NCBI GenBank assembly: GCA_018698135.1
Contig: JABINZ010000084.1
Location: 1 to 49,871, forward strand
DNA from: Bacteroidota bacterium
GTDB taxonomy: Bacteria; Bacteroidota; Bacteroidia; CAILMK01; JAAYUY01
Length of the DNA stretch: 49,871 nucleotides
Reading direction: 5' to 3'
Under the pieces are notes generated by a model, which ran no database searches, was not told where the DNA came from, and worked only from the letters and a program-made list of their open reading frames with translations. A program made the position numbers and the translations under genes. Of the stretch, positions 7,602 to 16,545 are shown piece after piece; position 1 is the first letter of the stretch, and each line of letters opens with the position of its first letter.

Positions 7602-10457
7602 ATGAAAAAGCTGTACATACTTCATATTATTTTGTTATTTGCACTCAGTATTCATGCACAAAATTGGACTCAAATAACTAAAGCTGTAGCTTCTGACCGA
7701 GCTGAAGATGATCGTTTTGGTTGTAAGGTCGCCATCTCAGGGGATTATGCCATAGTTGGAGCATTCTTAGAAGATGAAGATGCTTCAGGAGGAAATACAG
7801 CTTCATCTGCTGGATCTGCATACATATTTAAGAATATTGCAGGTATCTGGACACAGATACAAAAAGTAGTTGCTTCTGACAGGAATGGATCGGCTAATTT
7901 TGGTAGTTCAGTTGATATTAACGGAGATTATGCAATAATTGGAGCCCCTAATGAAGACTATGATGCTTCCGGTTCAAATTATATTATTAATCCGGGTGTA
8001 GCATACATCTTTAAAAATATTTCAGGAACATGGACTGAGATAAAAAAAATCGTAGCCTCTGATCGTGCACGGGATGAATTTTTTGGGAACTCAGTTTCAA
8101 TTTCTGATAACTATGCAATAGTTGGTGCCTATCAAGAGGATATAAGTACAAGTTATACAACTAATGAAGGTGCAGCATATATCTTCACTAATAATTTAGA
8201 CAGTTGGACACAGTTACAAAAAATCGTTTCTTCTGACAGAGCTTCTGCGGATTTTTTCGGAATCTCAGTATCCATTTCAGGAGATTATATAATTATTGGA
8301 GCACATTATGAGAGTGAAGATGTCCTGGGGGCCAATTCATTAAGCAATGCCGGGTCTGCCTATTTATTTAAAAATAATGCTGGTACTTGGTCTCAAGTGC
8401 AAAAAATCGTAGCTGGTGATAGAGATACTTACGATCAATTTGGAGTATCTGTATCCATTTCAGGAGATTACGCAATTATTGGAGCTCAAACTGAAGATCA
8501 TGATGTCTCTGGAACGAACCTTTTAAGTAATGCCGGATCCGCCTATATATTCAAAAATAATTCTGGTACATGGTCTCAAATACAAAAGATTGTTGCTAAC
8601 GATAGGGGTGCAGGAGATGCTTTTGGTTTTTCCGTTTCTATATCTGGAGATTATGCCTTCATTGGAGCTTGTTATGAAGATGAAAATGCTTCAGGATCTG
8701 CTACACTAAGTGCCGCTGGCTCAGCTTACATTTTCAAAAACAATACAGGAACATGGGCTCAATTTCAAAAAATAGTTTCCTCCGATCGGGCTATTGATGA
8801 TTATTTTGGATATTCAGTAGCCATTTCAGGAGATAATGCAATCTCAGGTGCATATTATGAGGATCATGATGCTTCTGGCCAGAATTACCTATGGGCTGCA
8901 GGTTCTTCCTATATTTTTTCGAATAGTACAACATGGAATGGAAGTACATGGAGTAATGGAACTCCTACTTCATCACAAAGTGCCAATGTTGATGGGGATT
9001 TAACAATTAGTACTGGATTGTCGGCAAATAATTTTACAATTTATCCTGGTGCAGATGTAACCATCAATAGCAGCCAAACACTTACAGTTGCTGGAGATTT
9101 TATCATTAACTCAGATGCTACTTCAACAGGTTCTTATATAAATAACTCTGGAACATTAACTGTTACTGGAGATAAAACAGTTCAACGTTATGTAGATGGT
9201 GGAACGAATGGCTATGTCCATTATGTATCTCCATCAATAAGCGATGCAACTGCTGCAGATTTGCTTGATGAAAACTTGGGTGACTATAATGTTTATAAAT
9301 ATGTACCAGGAGGTTCTCCAGTTTGGTCAAGGGTTTTCTCATCTACCTCATTGGGAGCAGGTAGTGGATATTGTGTAGCTTATGACAACAATAAAACCAT
9401 TGTATTTTCAGGTACATTAAATGATGGCAATGTAAATGTAACCGTGAGCAATAGTGGAACTGCCTATAATTTAGTGGGCAATCCCTATCCATCTCGTTTA
9501 GATGCTGATGCGTTTGTTACTGATGGAGATAACTCTGAGATTAGTGGAGCCATATATTATTGGGCTGATGATCATACTGCAGGTAGTGGTTATTCTACTG
9601 CTGATTATGCAACATGGACTACAACAGGAAGTACCGGAAGTAGCGGTGGTGGAACTTCAACTGCTGCAAATGATTATGTTGAAGTTGGGCAAGGCTTTTT
9701 TGTATTGGCAAGTTCAGCAGGAACTCTAATTTTTAAAAACAGTCATCGTGTTCATACAGCATCTGCTGACTTTTATACTCCAGCTATTAATGAAGTACAG
9801 CGCTTGTGGTTAAAGCTCACCAATAATGAATATGATTACTCCAATGATATTTTAATTGGATTCCTTGAAGAAGCCACAAATGATTATGATAGATTGTATG
9901 ATGCAGTTAAGAATCAGGGAAATGAAAACCTTTCATTCTATTCTATTATCGAAAATGATGACAGAAACTTTGTCATTCAAGGTTTACCTGTTCCAACATC
10001 AGAAAAGGAAATTAAGTTGGGATATTTTGCAAAACAGGCTGGGATCTATACGATTGATATTGATAATATGGAAAGATTTGATGGCTATAGCATTGTATTG
10101 GTTGACAAAGAAATGAATATAACGGTCAATCTTTTGGAGACAGATTATAGCTTCACAACAGCAAGTGGTGAGTTTGATGAAAGATTCAGTTTGTTTATTT
10201 CAGCCAAGTCTTCTTCAGTTGAAGAAGCGAATCAGGAAGTAAAAATCTATTCCTCCGAAAACCTGATTTATTTAAATATTCCTCAGGATGAAAATTATTG
10301 CATTTCAGTTTATGATATGCTCGGTAAAAAAGTATATTCATCCATACCTTCCAGTATTGGTTTTCAATCGATTGATTTAGGCCTGAAAACTGGATTCTAC
10401 CTGGTTAAGGTGAAGAATGAGACTAGCGAATACACAGAAAAAGTTTTTTTGAAATAA
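7602..10457 (+). CDS. Secreted seven-bladed FG-GAP-type propeller protein, T9SS cargo
   Basis: 951 residues from ATG 7602. A signal peptide (MKKLYILHIILLFALSIHAQ) is followed by seven tandem repeats of about 60 residues (DNA about 7669-8937). Consensus parts are 'KIVASDRA..D.FG.SVSISGD', 'YAIIGA..ED.DASG' and 'AGSAYIFKN..GTW'. Seven units are what a closed integrin-like beta-propeller needs. Next come a strand-rich region ('VDGDLTISTGLSANNFTIYP'), a middle domain seen in other large Bacteroidota surface proteins, and a type-A T9SS sorting domain at the C-terminus ('GFYLVKVKNETSEYTEKVFL'). Probably exported by T9SS to the cell surface as a binding or adhesion protein; the ligand is unknown. 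Flanked by identical 29-base palindromes. Confidence 0.85.
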   Translation: MKKLYILHIILLFALSIHAQNWTQITKAVASDRAEDDRFGCKVAISGDYAIVGAFLEDEDASGGNTASSAGSAYIFKNIAGIWTQIQKVVASDRNGSANFGSSVDINGDYAIIGAPNEDYDASGSNYIINPGVAYIFKNISGTWTEIKKIVASDRARDEFFGNSVSISDNYAIVGAYQEDISTSYTTNEGAAYIFTNNLDSWTQLQKIVSSDRASADFFGISVSISGDYIIIGAHYESEDVLGANSLSNAGSAYLFKNNAGTWSQVQKIVAGDRDTYDQFGVSVSISGDYAIIGAQTEDHDVSGTNLLSNAGSAYIFKNNSGTWSQIQKIVANDRGAGDAFGFSVSISGDYAFIGACYEDENASGSATLSAAGSAYIFKNNTGTWAQFQKIVSSDRAIDDYFGYSVAISGDNAISGAYYEDHDASGQNYLWAAGSSYIFSNSTTWNGSTWSNGTPTSSQSANVDGDLTISTGLSANNFTIYPGADVTINSSQTLTVAGDFIINSDATSTGSYINNSGTLTVTGDKTVQRYVDGGTNGYVHYVSPSISDATAADLLDENLGDYNVYKYVPGGSPVWSRVFSSTSLGAGSGYCVAYDNNKTIVFSGTLNDGNVNVTVSNSGTAYNLVGNPYPSRLDADAFVTDGDNSEISGAIYYWADDHTAGSGYSTADYATWTTTGSTGSSGGGTSTAANDYVEVGQGFFVLASSAGTLIFKNSHRVHTASADFYTPAINEVQRLWLKLTNNEYDYSNDILIGFLEEATNDYDRLYDAVKNQGNENLSFYSIIENDDRNFVIQGLPVPTSEKEIKLGYFAKQAGIYTIDIDNMERFDGYSIVLVDKEMNITVNLLETDYSFTTASGEFDERFSLFISAKSSSVEEANQEVKIYSSENLIYLNIPQDENYCISVYDMLGKKVYSSIPSSIGFQSIDLGLKTGFYLVKVKNETSEYTEKVFLK

Positions 10458-10465
10458 TACAACAA

Positions 10466-10494
10466 CCCTGACAGGGTTTCAAACCCTGTCAGGG
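10466..10494. repeat. 29-base perfect palindromic repeat, copy 2
   Basis: Identical to 7171-7199 and starting 8 bases after the stop codon of the propeller gene, so probably its transcription terminator or mRNA 3' end. The flanking bases are only weakly similar (both copies preceded by 'AA' and closely followed by AT-rich DNA), so the repeated unit is the palindrome alone. Confidence 0.9.
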
Positions 10495-10596
10495 ATACAT
10501 CCAATCAGAATCTCTCCCAAATAGTGCAAGTGTCAGTGGCTGTTAATCAGCGTAATTTAGCATGGCAATTCAGTTCAAAATCCTATATATGTTTGC

Positions 10597-10604
10597 TAAC
10601 TTTG
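10597..10604 (+). promoter_or_regulatory. Putative -7 promoter box for pyk (TAACTTTG)
   Basis: TAnnTTTG match 16 bases before the ATG at 10620. Transcription would start around 10609-10612, which rules out the upstream in-frame start at 10524. No clear -33 element. Confidence 0.45.
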
Positions 10605-10619
10605 AAAAAACTCTTAGTT

Positions 10620-12044
10620 ATGCGTCACGAAAGATCACAAACCAAAACAATAGTAACCCTTGGGCCTGCCTGCTCTAACAAAGAAGTCCTTCGACAAATG
10701 TTCATGGAAGGAGTGGATGTTTGTCGCTTGAATTTTTCGCATGGTAGCCACAAAGATCATTTAGCCAACATCCAAAACATATTGGAATTGGATAAAGAGC
10801 TGAATGCAAATGTGGCTGTGCTTGCCGATTTGCAAGGACCAAAGCTTCGAATTGGTGAGTTTAAGGAGGCCTATGTTGTTCTTAAAGAAGGAGATGTTGT
10901 TTCTTTTGTAACACAAGAGTGTTATTGCACGCAGGATCGTTTATACATGACTTATAAAAATTTTCCAAAAGATGTGAAAATTGATGAGTATATTTTAATT
11001 GATGATGGAAAAATTCGTTTGAAGGTACTTTCAACCAATCAGGATGATGAGGTGAAAGCGGTTGTTTTGAATGGCGGAAAATTGTCTTCCAAGAAAGGAG
11101 TTAACTTGCCTGATACACAGGTTTCTCTTCCATGCTTAACAGAAAAAGATTTAGCCGATTTACATTTTGCACTTGATCATGGTGTAGATTGGATTGCGTT
11201 ATCTTTCGTCAGAAATGCCAACGATGTCAAAGAGTTAAAAAGAATAATCAAAGAAAGAGGCAAAGAGGTTTCAGTTGTTGCCAAAATTGAAAAACCAGAG
11301 GCCTTAGATGATATTGACAGAATCATAGATGTGGCAGATGCCATCATGATAGCACGTGGAGATTTAGGCGTGGAAGTATCCTTTGATAAGGTGCCTATTA
11401 TTCAAAAAGACATTATCAAGAAATGCATTGAGCAAGCTACACCTGTTATTGTAGCCACGCAAATGATGGAAAGTATGATCACTAATTTTGAACCTACTAG
11501 GGCAGAAGCTACTGATGTGGCCAATGCGGTTGTTGATGGAGCAGATGCTTTGATGCTTAGCGGTGAAACTTCTGTGGGAAAATATCCGATTGAAGCCATT
11601 CGGAATATGCAAAAAATTATTGATTACACTGAGGAAAACGGCTTTGAATACAACCGTAAAATTGAGCATAACGATATCAAGCGCTTTTTGGCTGATTCGA
11701 TGTGTGATGCTGCCCGAAAACTTACCGACCGTACAAAAGCACATGCTATAATTACATTTACGCATTCAGGCTATTCTGCTTTCCGTATCTCCAGTTATCG
11801 ACCTAAAGCATCACTTTTTGTATTTACACAAAATAGAGTATTGCTGAGAAGAATGTCATTGGTTTGGGGAGTCCGATCCTATTTAATGGAAAAAACAGGA
11901 AATGCTGATGAATCCATTCAGTTTACAATTGATTATTTGAAAGGACGAAATTTGATACGTGAGCGCGATATTGTTGTCCATATTGGAAGCATACCGCTAG
12001 ATGAAAAAGGCAAAACCAACATGGTGAAACTAAGCTTTGCCTGA
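10620..12044 (+). CDS. pyk: Pyruvate kinase
   Basis: 474 residues from ATG 10620 (MRHERSQTKTIVTLGPAC). Family motifs in order: the substrate/K+ loop 'RLNFSHGSH', 'LADLQGPKLRIGEF', the catalytic lysine segment 'VVAKIEKPEAL', the Mg2+ motif 'IMIARGDLGVEV', 'VIVATQMMESM' and 'MLSGETSVGKYP', then a C-terminal regulatory-type domain. It converts phosphoenolpyruvate + ADP to pyruvate + ATP at the end of glycolysis, in the cytoplasm. The frame is open from 10524, but those 32 residues are unlike the family and precede the promoter box. Monocistronic by spacing. Confidence 0.97.
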   Translation: MRHERSQTKTIVTLGPACSNKEVLRQMFMEGVDVCRLNFSHGSHKDHLANIQNILELDKELNANVAVLADLQGPKLRIGEFKEAYVVLKEGDVVSFVTQECYCTQDRLYMTYKNFPKDVKIDEYILIDDGKIRLKVLSTNQDDEVKAVVLNGGKLSSKKGVNLPDTQVSLPCLTEKDLADLHFALDHGVDWIALSFVRNANDVKELKRIIKERGKEVSVVAKIEKPEALDDIDRIIDVADAIMIARGDLGVEVSFDKVPIIQKDIIKKCIEQATPVIVATQMMESMITNFEPTRAEATDVANAVVDGADALMLSGETSVGKYPIEAIRNMQKIIDYTEENGFEYNRKIEHNDIKRFLADSMCDAARKLTDRTKAHAIITFTHSGYSAFRISSYRPKASLFVFTQNRVLLRRMSLVWGVRSYLMEKTGNADESIQFTIDYLKGRNLIRERDIVVHIGSIPLDEKGKTNMVKLSFA

Positions 12045-12073
12045 TAATATTTTATTGCTAAGGCTTTATTTCG

Positions 12074-12081
12074 TAATTTTG
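12074..12081 (+). promoter_or_regulatory. Putative -7 promoter box (TAATTTTG)
   Basis: TAnnTTTG match 24 bases before the ATG at 12106. A TTATTG at 12052-12057 could act as a -33 element with a 16-base spacer, slightly short of the usual 19-21. Confidence 0.45.
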
Positions 12082-12105
12082 AAAACCACTCAATAAAGAA
12101 TAATA

Positions 12106-12972
12106 ATGATTAATCTAGATAAAAAATTAAAATCCTATTCTCTTTTGGCAACAGGTGTATTGGCATTTGGAGGTGTTCAGGCACAAATTCAATATACTGA
12201 TATTGAACCTGATTCTGTAATAAACAGAAATGAAACCATGTTGATTAATATGAATAATGGTGGAAAGGCAGAGTTTAAAATCCAAAATACTTTTTCTTCA
12301 TCGGTTAGTAGTGGATCTAGTTCAATTTATAACCTTTTGACACTTACTCCTGTTGATTCGAATGAGTTTTTGGGAATTCAATCAAATATTGTTACTTCAA
12401 GCTCATCATCAACCTATTTGTTTGTCCCTTCTGTTTTAGGAGCAAATGACAATATTGGTCCTAGTGAAAGCTATTGGACAGATAATTCCTATGGTATTTT
12501 ATATGCAAACGTTAAATATGCATATGGCTCCTATAGTTTTAATGTAAAAGCAGGTAAATGGTTGAATGAGGAGGATGCCTATGCTGGTGTTAGGTTTTTG
12601 TTTCAGGGAGATAGTATTTGGCATTATGGCTGGATCAGGCTTTCTGTTCCTAATGACTCAACAATAATTGTTAAAGATTTTGCTTATGAATCTCATGCTG
12701 GCAAAGCTATTAAGGCAGGCCAAACCTATTCAGCAGTGGAGGAAAAGGGAAAAGATTTCAAGCTATTTACAGCATCCAAAAACCTGATTATTGCTAATAA
12801 TGAAGAAAATGCAATGGTATTAATTTATAATACTTCAGGTCAGCTAATGGTTAACCGAGAATTGAATCAGGGGAAAAATCAAATTGACCTTAATCACTTT
12901 GTAAGTGGATATTATATTGTAAAAATTCAATATAAAGATGGAGTGTTTACCGAGAAGGTTTTGGTGAAATAG
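12106..12972 (+). CDS. Secreted protein with T9SS type-A sorting domain, function unknown
   Basis: 288 residues. The signal peptide is 'SYSLLATGVLAFGGVQAQ'. The middle (about 30-215) is a strand-rich domain I do not recognise; it contains 'FNVKAGKWLNEEDAYAGVRF' and 'GDSIWHYGWIRLSV', a pattern seen in other uncharacterised Bacteroidota exported proteins. Residues about 220-288 form the sorting domain, with 'LIYNTSGQLMVNRELNQGKN' and the final 'FTEKVLVK'. Predicted T9SS cargo released to or attached at the cell surface. It ends 1 base before the stop of the convergent lipoprotein gene, with no obvious terminator between them. Confidence 0.8.
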   Translation: MINLDKKLKSYSLLATGVLAFGGVQAQIQYTDIEPDSVINRNETMLINMNNGGKAEFKIQNTFSSSVSSGSSSIYNLLTLTPVDSNEFLGIQSNIVTSSSSSTYLFVPSVLGANDNIGPSESYWTDNSYGILYANVKYAYGSYSFNVKAGKWLNEEDAYAGVRFLFQGDSIWHYGWIRLSVPNDSTIIVKDFAYESHAGKAIKAGQTYSAVEEKGKDFKLFTASKNLIIANNEENAMVLIYNTSGQLMVNRELNQGKNQIDLNHFVSGYYIVKIQYKDGVFTEKVLVK

Positions 12973-12973
12973 G

Positions 12974-14323
12974 TTAAAACTTTATTTTATACATCCCACC
13001 CCAGCCACTACTAGCATAGAGAAACTGATTGTTAAAGTGTGTAACATCAATATTTAGAGGGAATTTTTTTTCACAAATCCATTCTTGTCCCCAATTAATG
13101 CATTTATTAAATGAGCTGCGATATAGAATACAATAATCCTCTTTGTATATTTTCGTACAAGTAGTATAAAATGTATTCTCATTAACAAAATGAACAGAAT
13201 TGCAATGTGTAATTCCATTTAAAAGATGCAAGGTTTTTAGCCCATCAGTTGTATAAAATACTGCTTGCCTAGCTTGCAGCAACATGGTATTTTCATCGTA
13301 AATAGCCATATCGTAAATATCATCATCAGGATTACGAACAATCGTCCAGTTATTTCCAGCATCCGAAGTTTTTATGATCGCACCATCAATCTGAATGATA
13401 AAGAAAATATTTTCAGAAATGCAATGAATTTTTTGAAAGCTTGAGCTCGGATTATAGCTAAGCTGGTGCCAACTATTCCCTCCATCAATAGTTCTGAAAA
13501 TCCGGCTATTTGTTAAAAACAAGCCAAGCATATCAGTAGCAAATGTGAGCGAATAAATAGGTCCATCGTTAAGGAAAACGGTGTCATGCCAATTCAATCC
13601 GTAATCGGAACTGCGATAAATTATTCCATGTTGTTCTGTCCATCCACCTGAGTTAATGGCAATGTCCTTTTTCCCATAAGCAAATACTTGCTTGTTTGGC
13701 GAAATATGAATGTCGGTAAATCTGGAATCTTTATCTGAAATAACGGTTGCCCAATATGCTCCTCCATTATCCGTTTTTAAAATATAATTCCCTCCTTGTA
13801 TAGCAAAGCCATTCATTTCGTCATAAAAGTTAAACTTCCGAATAGAGAAATTTCCAAATTTGAAGTAATCAGTAGATACCGATAGAACCGTATCTTTTGC
13901 ACGAAATATTTCTCCTTCAAATTCAGCACATTTTCTAAGGTAATACGATTCGCAATCACCACAACCATTATTAGAAACATTCATATGGTCTTCTCCCATA
14001 TAAATAACCTGATCGTATTTGGTTAATTCATGACTGCCAAATTTTGGAAGTAATGTAATAATAGCAGCTTGTCCATCTGGTTTTGGACGATATTTTCCTG
14101 CGCAAATTGTATTATTGTATTGAACAATCGTAAAATTCTGTTCGGAGGTAAATGTTATCAGGTCAAAGTCCTTTTTAAGTTCACCTCCCCAACCATCTCC
14201 TTTCGAAACCAGACTCCACTCTCCTTCGATATTGCTTTTTACAAAAACGAGTTCATCGTTAGAACAAGAAAAAAAATAAAGTAATATAGGAAGTATTATC
14301 AGTAGTTTTAGAAATGATTTCAT
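12974..14323 (-). CDS. Lipoprotein with Ycf48/Asp-box-type propeller
   Basis: 449 residues. A lipoprotein signal peptide ends in 'LLYFFSCSNDE', with Cys20 as the predicted lipid-bearing residue. The first domain (about 25-140) is lipocalin-like ('IEGEWSLVSKG', 'TKYDQVIYMG'). The rest carries Asp-box repeats typical of Ycf48-like or sialidase-fold propellers: 'KTDNGGAYWATV', 'SSDYGLNWHDTV', 'TIDGGNSWHQL', 'TSDAGNNWTIV'. No sialidase catalytic set is recognisable, so I do not call an enzyme. Probably an outer-membrane-anchored binding protein. A TAACTTTG box lies upstream on the - strand. Confidence 0.8.
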   Translation of the reverse strand: MKSFLKLLIILPILLYFFSCSNDELVFVKSNIEGEWSLVSKGDGWGGELKKDFDLITFTSEQNFTIVQYNNTICAGKYRPKPDGQAAIITLLPKFGSHELTKYDQVIYMGEDHMNVSNNGCGDCESYYLRKCAEFEGEIFRAKDTVLSVSTDYFKFGNFSIRKFNFYDEMNGFAIQGGNYILKTDNGGAYWATVISDKDSRFTDIHISPNKQVFAYGKKDIAINSGGWTEQHGIIYRSSDYGLNWHDTVFLNDGPIYSLTFATDMLGLFLTNSRIFRTIDGGNSWHQLSYNPSSSFQKIHCISENIFFIIQIDGAIIKTSDAGNNWTIVRNPDDDIYDMAIYDENTMLLQARQAVFYTTDGLKTLHLLNGITHCNSVHFVNENTFYTTCTKIYKEDYCILYRSSFNKCINWGQEWICEKKFPLNIDVTHFNNQFLYASSGWGGMYKIKF

Positions 14324-14345
14324 TAGAAATTTTTTAAACTCTTTT

Positions 14346-14353
14346 CAAAGTTA
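14346..14353 (-). promoter_or_regulatory. Putative -7 promoter box (TAACTTTG on - strand)
   Basis: The plus strand reads CAAAGTTA. It lies 22 bases before the ATG (14323) of the Ycf48-like lipoprotein, suggesting that gene has its own promoter separate from the hisS-to-vWA group upstream. Confidence 0.4.
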
Positions 14354-14458
14354 TTAAAACAATTTGGAGGAAATCTGTTAATTCGCTAAAAATGAGAGAA
14401 TAGTGTAATGGACTGATGGTTTATGTTCTTTGCAGGAGAAATTCGGACGTCAAAACGC

Positions 14459-16504
14459 TCAACCTCTTCTGGAGTTTTTTCTAATCTCCTCAATGAGTAC
14501 CGTTCGTGCTTGTTCTTCATCCAGTATATGAATGAAGTTTCCGTTTCCAAGGCTAGCCATTCGCTTCATTCTTCTAATGGCTTTATCATCATTGCCAAAA
14601 CCTATGACCGAAGTAATGATTCCTTTTTGGCGGTATTTTGTGATTAGGGCTATCAATTCAATTTCAGAATGATCGGGACTATTAAACACACCATCAGTTG
14701 CTACAATCACCTGGTTATTGCCATCCTCAATGTAGTTAAGTTCTGCAATAATGTATGCTCTTTCTAAACCCTTCACCCCGTGAGTCAATCCCATTGCCGC
14801 CAAACTATCAATGCTTTTAAAAATGGTGTCTTTTTCATCAGCAGGTAACTCCGTAAAAATAGTTGTGGGTTTGGAAGCATAACTGATCAGGGATAGTTGA
14901 TCAATATCACGAAGCACTTCGGTCAGCCTTTTCATAGCTGTTTTCAAATTATCCAATTTGTTTCTTTTCTTCATCGAAGAAGAAACATCAACCAGAAATA
15001 CAATATTATTTGCTGCATAATGCGTAGGAGATAAAACTACTCCTTTAGCCTCTTCAATCGGTTCGTTATTTTCTAGTATGGCTTCGATTGGTTTTTCTTC
15101 TTCTATAAGTGCAATTGGTTTTTCTTCTACAAATATTTTCTCCATTAAAAAATCCAGATCATGCGTTGGATATTCAATTTGAACTGTATCATTAAAAGGA
15201 ATATATCCTTCAGCAAGAATGGAAATAAAATAAGTACCAGCTATTAATGTTTTTTGATATTTCCCATCTTTCATGGTCAGATAGGTGTATTTTGCCTGAT
15301 CCTCATGTGTTAATGTTATTGATGCTCTTTTTACGGGCTCCCTATTTTCTTCATTTAGAATAGTGCCGGCAACAAAAAGTTTAGCAGGTTTTAACTCCTC
15401 TTCTATTACAATTTGTTGCAAACTTTCAGGCTTCATTTTCAAGCTTATAATATCCTGATTTGACTCAATAACAATGGTATCAATAAGCGGAAAGAAATTA
15501 GGAGCATTTACAGTAACATAGTAAACTCCTGCGGCAAGATTTTTATAGAATTTACCATCCTTATAGGTTTTATAATAGTATGGTGTTTGGTCTTGTTTGC
15601 TTTTTAAAATAACAGAAGCTTTGTCAATAGGAGTTAAATCCATTTCATTAAGGACAATGCCAATTATTTCGATGGGAACCGCCTCAGTTTCAATTTCCTC
15701 ATTTTCAAATTCAATTCGAATTTTATCTTTTTCTTCTACCGTATTTTTTTCTTCTGGAAGTTGTATTTCATCTATTTCTTCGGTATGAAGTGGCTCTATT
15801 TCTTTTTCAATAGTTGTTTCAGCAATTTCTTTTTGTGTTCCAATCGGATCCAATTCAAAAACCAATTCTGCTGAGTTTTTGTTTAAATAAAGCAATTCAT
15901 CCAAGTTGTTGTAAGCTTCTGCTGAAATAATTATTTGATACATGCCCAGTTTTAGCTTTTTTTTGAACTGGCCCTCTTTGTTTGCTTTTGCGGAAAACTT
16001 TTCACCATCTGAACTAATGAATTTTACTTGAGCATTAGGAATGGCTTCCTTTGTTTTGCTGTCAATTACAATCCCTTTGTGATCGTGATAAAGCATGGCC
16101 GGATCGGCAGGCATATTCACGGATGGGCATTCTAAATATGAAGTGACTTTTCCACTAATTGTAAATTCAAATGCTTTGGTGGAAGAACCTACATATAATT
16201 TGATTTTTGTGCTGAAGGGTCCAAGAGTTAATGGTTCGAAATAAATAAGTACTTGCCCTTTTTCTCCTGGTTGAATAAAGCTTGTGGCATATTTAATATG
16301 CACATTGGACGATCGAATGGCGTTCAGAAATGCTTCAGGCTGAGTACCTACATTCTGGTATTCAAAAATTGCAGGAGTCTGACTCCAATTCGATAATGTT
16401 CCAAAATCATGACTATAATTAGAAAACTTAATTTGCCCCGAGGAGGAAAAATTTATTCCAATCAGGGAAATAATTAGTAGGATATTTTTAATAAAAAATT
16501 TCAT
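14459..16504 (-). CDS. DUF1573 / carboxypeptidase-regulatory repeats / vWA-domain exported protein
   Basis: 681 residues. A signal peptide (to about 23) is followed by a DUF1573-like Ig domain (25-125: 'HDFGTLSNWSQTPAIFEYQN'), then three carboxypeptidase-regulatory-like domains near 145-225 ('GIVIDSKTKEAIPNAQVKF'), 278-360 ('GIVLNEMDLTPIDKASVIL') and 378-460 ('GTILNEENREPVKRASITL'), separated by acidic linkers. A C-terminal von Willebrand A domain (about 497-675) has an intact MIDAS set: 'FLVDVSSSM', the Thr in 'GLTHGVKGLE', and 'VATDGVF'. Probably a periplasmic or surface scaffold binding a ligand through a divalent metal. It is last in a likely operon with hisS, the SprT-like gene and the OstA-like gene. 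Confidence 0.8.
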   Translation of the reverse strand: MKFFIKNILLIISLIGINFSSSGQIKFSNYSHDFGTLSNWSQTPAIFEYQNVGTQPEAFLNAIRSSNVHIKYATSFIQPGEKGQVLIYFEPLTLGPFSTKIKLYVGSSTKAFEFTISGKVTSYLECPSVNMPADPAMLYHDHKGIVIDSKTKEAIPNAQVKFISSDGEKFSAKANKEGQFKKKLKLGMYQIIISAEAYNNLDELLYLNKNSAELVFELDPIGTQKEIAETTIEKEIEPLHTEEIDEIQLPEEKNTVEEKDKIRIEFENEEIETEAVPIEIIGIVLNEMDLTPIDKASVILKSKQDQTPYYYKTYKDGKFYKNLAAGVYYVTVNAPNFFPLIDTIVIESNQDIISLKMKPESLQQIVIEEELKPAKLFVAGTILNEENREPVKRASITLTHEDQAKYTYLTMKDGKYQKTLIAGTYFISILAEGYIPFNDTVQIEYPTHDLDFLMEKIFVEEKPIALIEEEKPIEAILENNEPIEEAKGVVLSPTHYAANNIVFLVDVSSSMKKRNKLDNLKTAMKRLTEVLRDIDQLSLISYASKPTTIFTELPADEKDTIFKSIDSLAAMGLTHGVKGLERAYIIAELNYIEDGNNQVIVATDGVFNSPDHSEIELIALITKYRQKGIITSVIGFGNDDKAIRRMKRMASLGNGNFIHILDEEQARTVLIEEIRKNSRRG

Positions 16505-16545
16505 AGTAATAGCCAGTCATTAATAACGAGTTGTATTCAATTTTG

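Noticed and set aside
7171-10494. Palindromes as terminal inverted repeats of an insertion sequence
   Set aside because: The enclosed gene is a secreted surface protein, no transposase is present, no target duplication is visible, and each copy is itself a full palindrome rather than one end of a pair.
11364-11765. Minus-strand open frames inside pyk, and similar frames elsewhere (for example 37058-37698, 38883-39377, 28767-29198)
   Set aside because: They lie antisense inside well-supported genes and have no recognisable domain or promoter.
14423-14647. Small plus-strand frame at the 3' end of the vWA gene
   Set aside because: Overlaps the clear vWA coding region in antisense and has no protein-like features.
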